Positions 6,660 through 10,120 of a stretch of DNA of 10,120 bases are shown here, piece by piece. How positions within the stretch are numbered: position 1 is the stretch's first letter; each line of letters starts with the position of its first letter. The notes under the pieces were generated by a model. The model searched no databases. It was not told where the DNA came from and was given only the letters and a program-made list of their open reading frames with translations. Position numbers and translations under genes: made by a program. The stretch is from an uncultured Clostridia bacterium (GTDB taxonomy: Bacteria; Bacillota_A; Clostridia; Oscillospirales; Oscillospiraceae). The stretch spans positions 1 to 10,120 of the forward strand of contig CASEPH010000437.1 of assembly GCA_949289625.1 (NCBI GenBank). Reading direction: 5' to 3'.

Positions 6660-8252
6660 TTGCGCACCGGACAACTCAAAGCTTTACTGGAGCGACGATA
6701 CGGCGCCGTGCCGGACCCATACTACGATTACGGGGACATGGACGCCATCCGCGCTTACTTCGATTACCGTCAGGAGACAAACCGGGACGGCTATTTGCTG
6801 GACGACACCACCTGGGCTGATCTGGACATGGATCGAATCTTTCGGCGGATCAACCCCGGCCTTTCCACCTCCGGAGAACAATATCTCTACTATATGCTCC
6901 GCAGTCCGGCCCTGGACCCGGAGACCTTCCAGGCCCGGCAGTCCTTGATAGAACTGATGGGCCATCATCCAAAACAGAGGCTCAAGCTGCAGGTGATCCT
7001 ATCCCGGTTGGGCAGATCCCGTCAGGCGGATCTGTGCAGTGGATTTTCTCCTGGGCAGTATGGCCCCTTGCCGCTGCTCCTTTTTCTGTTTTTTTGTCTG
7101 CTGATCCCTTTCTTTGCCCTGCTGCTCCTGGTCTCCCCAAAGGTAGGCGCCATCGGCCTTGTGGTCACTGCAGTATGGAACGGCCTATTCCATGAATATG
7201 TGACCCGTAAAATCCGCCAGGATTTTGCCACGGTGAATTACTCCGTCTCCATGGTGTTTGCCCTGCGGAAGGTCCAAAAGCTCCATTGGCCGGAGCTGGA
7301 CGTCCATCTCTCCAAGGCCTATGAAGCCCTGCATCAGCTCCGGGCCATTCTCCGCACCGGCGGCATCTCCACCACCACCGACAGCGGGGGCCTGGGCGAC
7401 GTGATTACCACCTTTCTTCTGCTGGATCTGGTCACCTATGCGTTTTTGCGGCAAAAGCTCTGGGCCCACCGAGAGGATATTTTCGCTGTCCACGGAGCCT
7501 TGGGCCAGGTGGACGCCGCCATCGCCGTGGCATCCTACCGAGCCAGTCTGGACCAGTGGTGTCTCCCGGAGGTGGATTTTCGGCAGGAATCCCCTGCCCA
7601 TTTGGAGATCCAGGAGCTGGTCCATCCGCTGCTGTCCCATCCGATTCCCAATGACTTGGACACGGAAAGATCCATGCTCATTACCGGCTCCAACGCTTCC
7701 GGAAAATCCACCTTTTTAAAGGCAGCCGCCCTCAGCGCCGTGCTGGCCCAGAGCATCTGCACCTGTCCTGCCCATGGGTACAGTGCCACCGCCTTTCATA
7801 TCTGTTCCTCCATTGCGCTGAGAGACAATATCCGCTCCGGCGAAAGCTATTATATTGTGGAAACCCGGTCCCTTAAGCGGATCATGGATCTGTCCGCCCA
7901 GCACCGGGTCCTCTGCGTCATTGACGAGATCCTCCGGGGCACCAACACCGTGGAGCGAATCGCCGCCTCCAGCACGGTACTGGAAGCCTTGGCCGACGCA
8001 GGAGCCCTTTGCATTGCCGCCACCCACGACATCGAGCTTTGCGGGATGCTGGCTTCTCGCTTCTCCATGTATCACTTTGAGGAGCAGATCCAGGAGGATC
8101 AAATGGTTTTTGACTATCAGCTGCGCCCTGGTCCCGCCTCCACACGAAACGCCATCCGGCTTTTGAAACTCATGGGCTTTGCAGATCAAGTGGTGGAAAA
8201 AGCTCAGCGTCGGGCTGACCGCTATTTCCAGGACGGCGTTTGGGAGTCCTAA
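6660..8252 (+). CDS. Membrane-anchored MutS-family ATPase (domain V protein)
   Basis: The 530-residue product has the ATPase domain of MutS proteins: Walker A GSNASGKS (343-350, where MutS has GPNMGGKS), the SIALRDNIRSGESYY region near 383-398, Walker B VLCVIDEI followed by LRGTNTVE (417-431; MutS has DELGRGTS), and the switch histidine in ATHDIE (454-459). The N-terminal half has a short MutS-core-like segment (STSGEQYLYYMLRSP, 70-84) and two hydrophobic helices at about 138-158 and 163-177, then a helical region. The mismatch-reading domain with its Phe-X-Glu is absent, as is a C-terminal Smr nuclease, so it is neither MutS1 nor MutS2. Related Firmicutes proteins are annotated only as MutS-family or DNA mismatch repair proteins and their role is unknown. 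The start is TTG at 6660, set by the promoter and ribosome site. It is transcribed alone, divergent from murD and convergent with the reductase gene. Confidence 0.88.
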   Translation: MRTGQLKALLERRYGAVPDPYYDYGDMDAIRAYFDYRQETNRDGYLLDDTTWADLDMDRIFRRINPGLSTSGEQYLYYMLRSPALDPETFQARQSLIELMGHHPKQRLKLQVILSRLGRSRQADLCSGFSPGQYGPLPLLLFLFFCLLIPFFALLLLVSPKVGAIGLVVTAVWNGLFHEYVTRKIRQDFATVNYSVSMVFALRKVQKLHWPELDVHLSKAYEALHQLRAILRTGGISTTTDSGGLGDVITTFLLLDLVTYAFLRQKLWAHREDIFAVHGALGQVDAAIAVASYRASLDQWCLPEVDFRQESPAHLEIQELVHPLLSHPIPNDLDTERSMLITGSNASGKSTFLKAAALSAVLAQSICTCPAHGYSATAFHICSSIALRDNIRSGESYYIVETRSLKRIMDLSAQHRVLCVIDEILRGTNTVERIAASSTVLEALADAGALCIAATHDIELCGMLASRFSMYHFEEQIQEDQMVFDYQLRPGPASTRNAIRLLKLMGFADQVVEKAQRRADRYFQDGVWES

Positions 8253-8253
8253 C

Positions 8254-8299
8254 ATCGTATTGGATTTCAGGCTCCTACCAGTTCCTATTGAGATACGAT
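8254..8299. repeat. Short inverted repeat across two convergent gene ends
   Basis: ATCGTAT (8254-8260) and ATACGAT (8293-8299) are perfect complements around 32 bases that hold the whole gap between the MutS-family and reductase stop codons. The stem is short and AT-rich with no T-run on either strand, so a terminator role is doubtful. No better terminator is visible between these convergent genes. Confidence 0.3.
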
Positions 8300-8854
8300 T
8301 CGAAGGATTTCGGCCTTTGCTCCACCCATGATTCCTGCCACATCTGCGCCGACAACATCCAGTCCCTCGGCACGCACACAGCGAATGGTGGGGATTTGAT
8401 AGAACACCTCTGCCACGGTCCTTACATAGTCAAACCCCAGATCCGCCAGGATGGGCCCCCCTGCTGTTGTGATATAGTACAGCTCCTTGGCCCGGCACAG
8501 GGACTTCGGCGTTCCATGGGCGTCGTAGTAAAAGGTGATCCCCACCACGTTGACGGCCTCGATATAGGCCTTCAGCAGAGCCGGGAAGGACAGATCCCAG
8601 TAAGGTGCGGCAATCACAATAGCATCTGCATCCGCAAACTGTTTGGCATACCGGAACAACGAGGACCCACTATCTCCCGTTTCCAAAGCCATTGTTCTGG
8701 CCTCCAACGTCTCCCGCGTCAAGGGTGGGATTGCCACCTCATTCAGATTCAATTCGGCCACCTCGCCGGCTATTTGTCCCAGCGCCAGTTCCGCCAGTTC
8801 TCTTGTTCTGGATTCGGGCCGCACACAGGCATTGACAAACAAAATTTTTTTCAT
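8285..8854 (-). CDS. Flavodoxin-fold NAD(P)H-dependent oxidoreductase (AzoR/NQO-like)
   Basis: A 189-residue protein of the Flavodoxin_2 fold (NQO/AzoR type), expected to bind FMN and reduce quinones, azo or nitro compounds with NAD(P)H in the cytoplasm. It opens with MKKILFVNACVRPESRT, where the loop after the first strand binds the flavin phosphate. It also shows DAIVIAAPYWDLSFPALLKAYIE (FMN-contacting PYW at 84-86) and ITTAGG (128-133), as in azoreductases. The open frame extends 20 codons upstream, but the ATG at 8854 is right: GGGGAG lies 7 bases before it, it yields the standard N-terminus, and the promoter overlaps the longer version. The gene stands alone with its own extended -10 promoter and converges on the MutS-family gene. 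The natural substrate cannot be told. Confidence 0.9.
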   Translation of the reverse strand: MKKILFVNACVRPESRTRELAELALGQIAGEVAELNLNEVAIPPLTRETLEARTMALETGDSGSSLFRYAKQFADADAIVIAAPYWDLSFPALLKAYIEAVNVVGITFYYDAHGTPKSLCRAKELYYITTAGGPILADLGFDYVRTVAEVFYQIPTIRCVRAEGLDVVGADVAGIMGGAKAEILRIVSQ

Positions 8855-8885
8855 GGGAGGACTCCCCTTTCCGGTTGATGGGACT

Positions 8886-8914
8886 ATCATACCACATTCC
8901 TTTCGCTCCGGCAA
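8886..8914 (-). promoter_or_regulatory. Extended -10 promoter for the NAD(P)H oxidoreductase
   Basis: Reading leftward, TTGCCG (8909-8914) is followed after 17 bases by TATGAT (8886-8891). The -10 box is preceded by TGG, giving the TGn extension. The predicted start near 8879 leaves a leader of about 25 bases. No operator-like palindrome is obvious around it. Confidence 0.7.
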
Positions 8915-9063
8915 TGCTGACGGATGGAGAACCTCCTTGCATATTTTCTGTACTATGGCCGTTCATACGTCTATTCCACGGTCCATCCGTTCTTTTCTTG
9001 TTTGCCCCCAATGCCGAACATAATGCAACACACAAGTTCTGACAAGCACAAAGGAGAAATATT

Positions 9064-9693
9064 ATGTCGTTTCATCTACTTGATCTTTCCACTTGGGATC
9101 GGACGGAGTTTTACCAGCATTTCATAAATGAAGTAGCCTGTACCTATTCCTTGACCGTGGATTTGGACATCAGCACATTAAAAGGCCAGCCCCTTTACCC
9201 CTCCATACTCTGGCTATTAACAAAAGCGGTCAATCAGGTGCCGGAGTTCCGCACCGCCCTGACCGACACGGGTGTGAGGATCTACGACGAAATGCACCCC
9301 GCCTACACCATTTTCAATCAGGACAACAAAAATTTTTCGGCCATATGGACCGAGTTTCACCCTGATTTCCAGGTCTTTTTGCGTTCCTATCAATCCGATA
9401 CTGCGAAATACGCATCCTCTGTTCATTACGCGCCCAAGCCCAACAGACCCGCAAACACTTTTGACGTTTCCATGATCCCCTGGTTTCGGTTTTCCGCTTT
9501 CCATCTCAACCTTTATGACGCCAAAAAATATCTGCTTCCGATTTTCACTTTGGGGAAATTTTACGAGGAAAACGGCAAACGAATGATTCCCCTTGCGATC
9601 CAGGTGCATCATGCGGTATGCGACGGCTATCATATCGGCGTCTTTGTGGATACTTTACAGGGACTAATTGATCAGTTTCAAGCTGACACATAA
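9064..9693 (+). CDS. Type A chloramphenicol O-acetyltransferase (CatA-like)
   Basis: CatA enzymes transfer acetyl from acetyl-CoA to the 3-hydroxyl of chloramphenicol as cytoplasmic trimers, giving resistance. The 209-residue product is close to the usual 213-220 and collinear with the family: LDLSTWDRTEFYQHF at the start, PEFRTAL (60-66), PAYTIFN (79-85), VSMIPWFRF (135-143), LPIFTLGKFYEENG (158-171), and the active-site QVHHAVCDGYH (180-190). The catalytic base is His183, Asp187 supports it, and Ser136 matches Ser148 of CATIII. The active site looks intact, so drug acetylation is likely but not shown; some CatA-like proteins are diverged. An AAAGGAG sits 7 bases before the ATG. No clear promoter or attenuator leader peptide was found in the 200-base gap upstream. 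The gene is more AT-rich than the genes to its left, suggesting acquisition by transfer. A naming of a specific cat allele is not possible. Confidence 0.92.
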   Translation: MSFHLLDLSTWDRTEFYQHFINEVACTYSLTVDLDISTLKGQPLYPSILWLLTKAVNQVPEFRTALTDTGVRIYDEMHPAYTIFNQDNKNFSAIWTEFHPDFQVFLRSYQSDTAKYASSVHYAPKPNRPANTFDVSMIPWFRFSAFHLNLYDAKKYLLPIFTLGKFYEENGKRMIPLAIQVHHAVCDGYHIGVFVDTLQGLIDQFQADT

Positions 9694-9739
9694 TGCTCGC
9701 GCAGAACTGGAAGTTGTGAAGCAGACAACTTAAAAGAGC

Positions 9740-9763
9740 TAACTGACTAATCAAAATCAGTTA
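9740..9763. repeat. Inverted repeat with stops in all three frames, before the AlbA_2 frame
   Basis: TAACTGA (9740-9746) and TCAGTTA (9757-9763) are perfect 7-base complements around a 10-base loop. The segment 9740-9750 carries TAA, TGA and TAA in the three successive rightward frames. There is no T-run, so it is a weak terminator at best. It overlaps the first codons of the open AlbA_2 frame and may mark a recombination junction. Confidence 0.5.
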
Positions 9764-10120
9764 CTCGCTTGAAGAATTATGTACGAAAAAGGAAGATCAG
9801 GTCTTTGACCGCAAAAGCGCAAGGAAAGACGCTAAGGGATTATCCAATCATATCGTAGCCTTCGCCAATGCAGATGGCGGTACACTTGTCATTGGTATTG
9901 AGGACAACGGAGATATAACGGGTATCGACGCATATACCAACAATGTCAACGACATCCTCCGTGTTCCCTTCGACTACTGCACTCCTTCAGTAATGGTAAC
10001 AACTGAAACAGTTGATTGCAGGGACAAGGACGGGAATCCAAATCATCTTTTGATTATGACGATTCCCCAAAGCTCCGAGCTTCACGCCAACCAGCAGGAC
10101 GAGGTATATTACCGGATGGG
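9747..10120 (+). pseudogene. AlbA_2 (Schlafen-like) domain protein, no start codon visible, runs off window
   Basis: A frame of 124 codons is open from just after a TGA at 9744 to the window edge. It encodes the N-terminal part of an AlbA_2 putative DNA-binding/ATP-binding domain (PF04326): YSLEELCTKKEDQVFDRKSA, then LSNHIVAFANADGGTLVIGI followed by EDNGDITGID, and later LLIMTIPQSSELHANQQ and DEVYYRMG. The FANADGGTLVIGI block is the hallmark of the family, members of which act as transcriptional regulators or in defence-like islands. There is no ATG, GTG or TTG in frame before position 9993, deep inside the domain, and no well-placed ribosome site. The likeliest reading is a 5'-truncated remnant joined behind the cat gene; an initiation at an ATC codon (9750 or 9756) is a less likely alternative. 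The 3' part is outside the window, so whether the rest is intact is unknown. Confidence 0.75.

Noticed and set aside
8917..9024. Promoter for the cat gene
   Set aside because: Candidates such as CTGACG-17-CATATT (8917-8945) and a CATAAT at 9019-9024 match the consensus poorly or lack a proper partner box, so none is listed as a feature.
8924..9127. Possible leader peptide or small gene upstream of the cat gene
   Set aside because: The 67-codon frame overlaps the cat start, has no good ribosome site and resembles nothing. The inducible cat genes with translational attenuation have a very short leader with a hairpin over the ribosome site, and no convincing pairing with AAAGGAG was found here.
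9693..9719. Mini reading frame starting at the ATG that overlaps the cat stop codon
   Set aside because: It encodes only eight residues before a stop and has no ribosome site of its own; chance is the simplest explanation.

Overview
The window looks like chromosomal DNA from a GC-rich member of the Clostridia (Firmicutes), possibly an Oscillospiraceae-type gut anaerobe. That taxonomic call is inference. It rests on the cdaA-cdaR pair, the YnbB-type methionine gamma-lyase-family protein, a DUF3343/EF2568-type cysteine desulfurase pair, AGGAGG-type ribosome binding sites, sigma-A-like promoters with 17-bp spacers, and strongly G/C-biased third codon positions. No rRNA, tRNA, CRISPR array or intact insertion sequence is visible, and no stretch longer than 300 bases lacks a gene.

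Bases 1-6488 are a leftward block on the minus strand. In transcription order it holds murD (peptidoglycan precursor ligase), a PLP enzyme of the methionine gamma-lyase family, ispD and ispF (MEP isoprenoid pathway), a small DUF3343 protein, a class V aminotransferase-fold cysteine desulfurase, cdaA (diadenylate cyclase) and the 5' part of cdaR (YbbR-domain regulator), which runs off the left edge. A good promoter precedes murD and a second one precedes cdaA. The lyase/ispD, ispD/ispF and DUF3343/desulfurase junctions overlap by 1-4 bases. Between ispF and the DUF3343 gene lies an 11-bp perfect hairpin followed by a T-run. It carries the DUF3343 Shine-Dalgarno in its loop and the start codon in its stem, so it looks like a terminator or attenuator fused to a translation start. 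Much of the block serves the envelope: MurD makes the wall precursor, IspD/IspF make isoprenoids including the undecaprenyl carrier, and c-di-AMP from CdaA links to wall and osmotic homeostasis.

At 6489-6659 two divergent promoters sit back to back. The rightward one drives a membrane-anchored MutS-family ATPase. Its start is best placed at a TTG (6660) behind a strong AGGAGGG, 36 codons inside the longest open frame. It converges on a small flavodoxin-fold NAD(P)H oxidoreductase (8285-8854, minus) that has its own extended -10 promoter.

The right end (about 9000-10120) is more AT-rich and looks accessory. It holds a complete type A chloramphenicol acetyltransferase gene with its catalytic Ser, His and Asp in place. 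Just after it, an AlbA_2 (Schlafen-like) domain frame is open to the window edge but has no ATG, GTG or TTG start and is preceded by stops in all three frames. This is either the 5'-truncated remnant of a transferred gene or a gene with a rare start codon.
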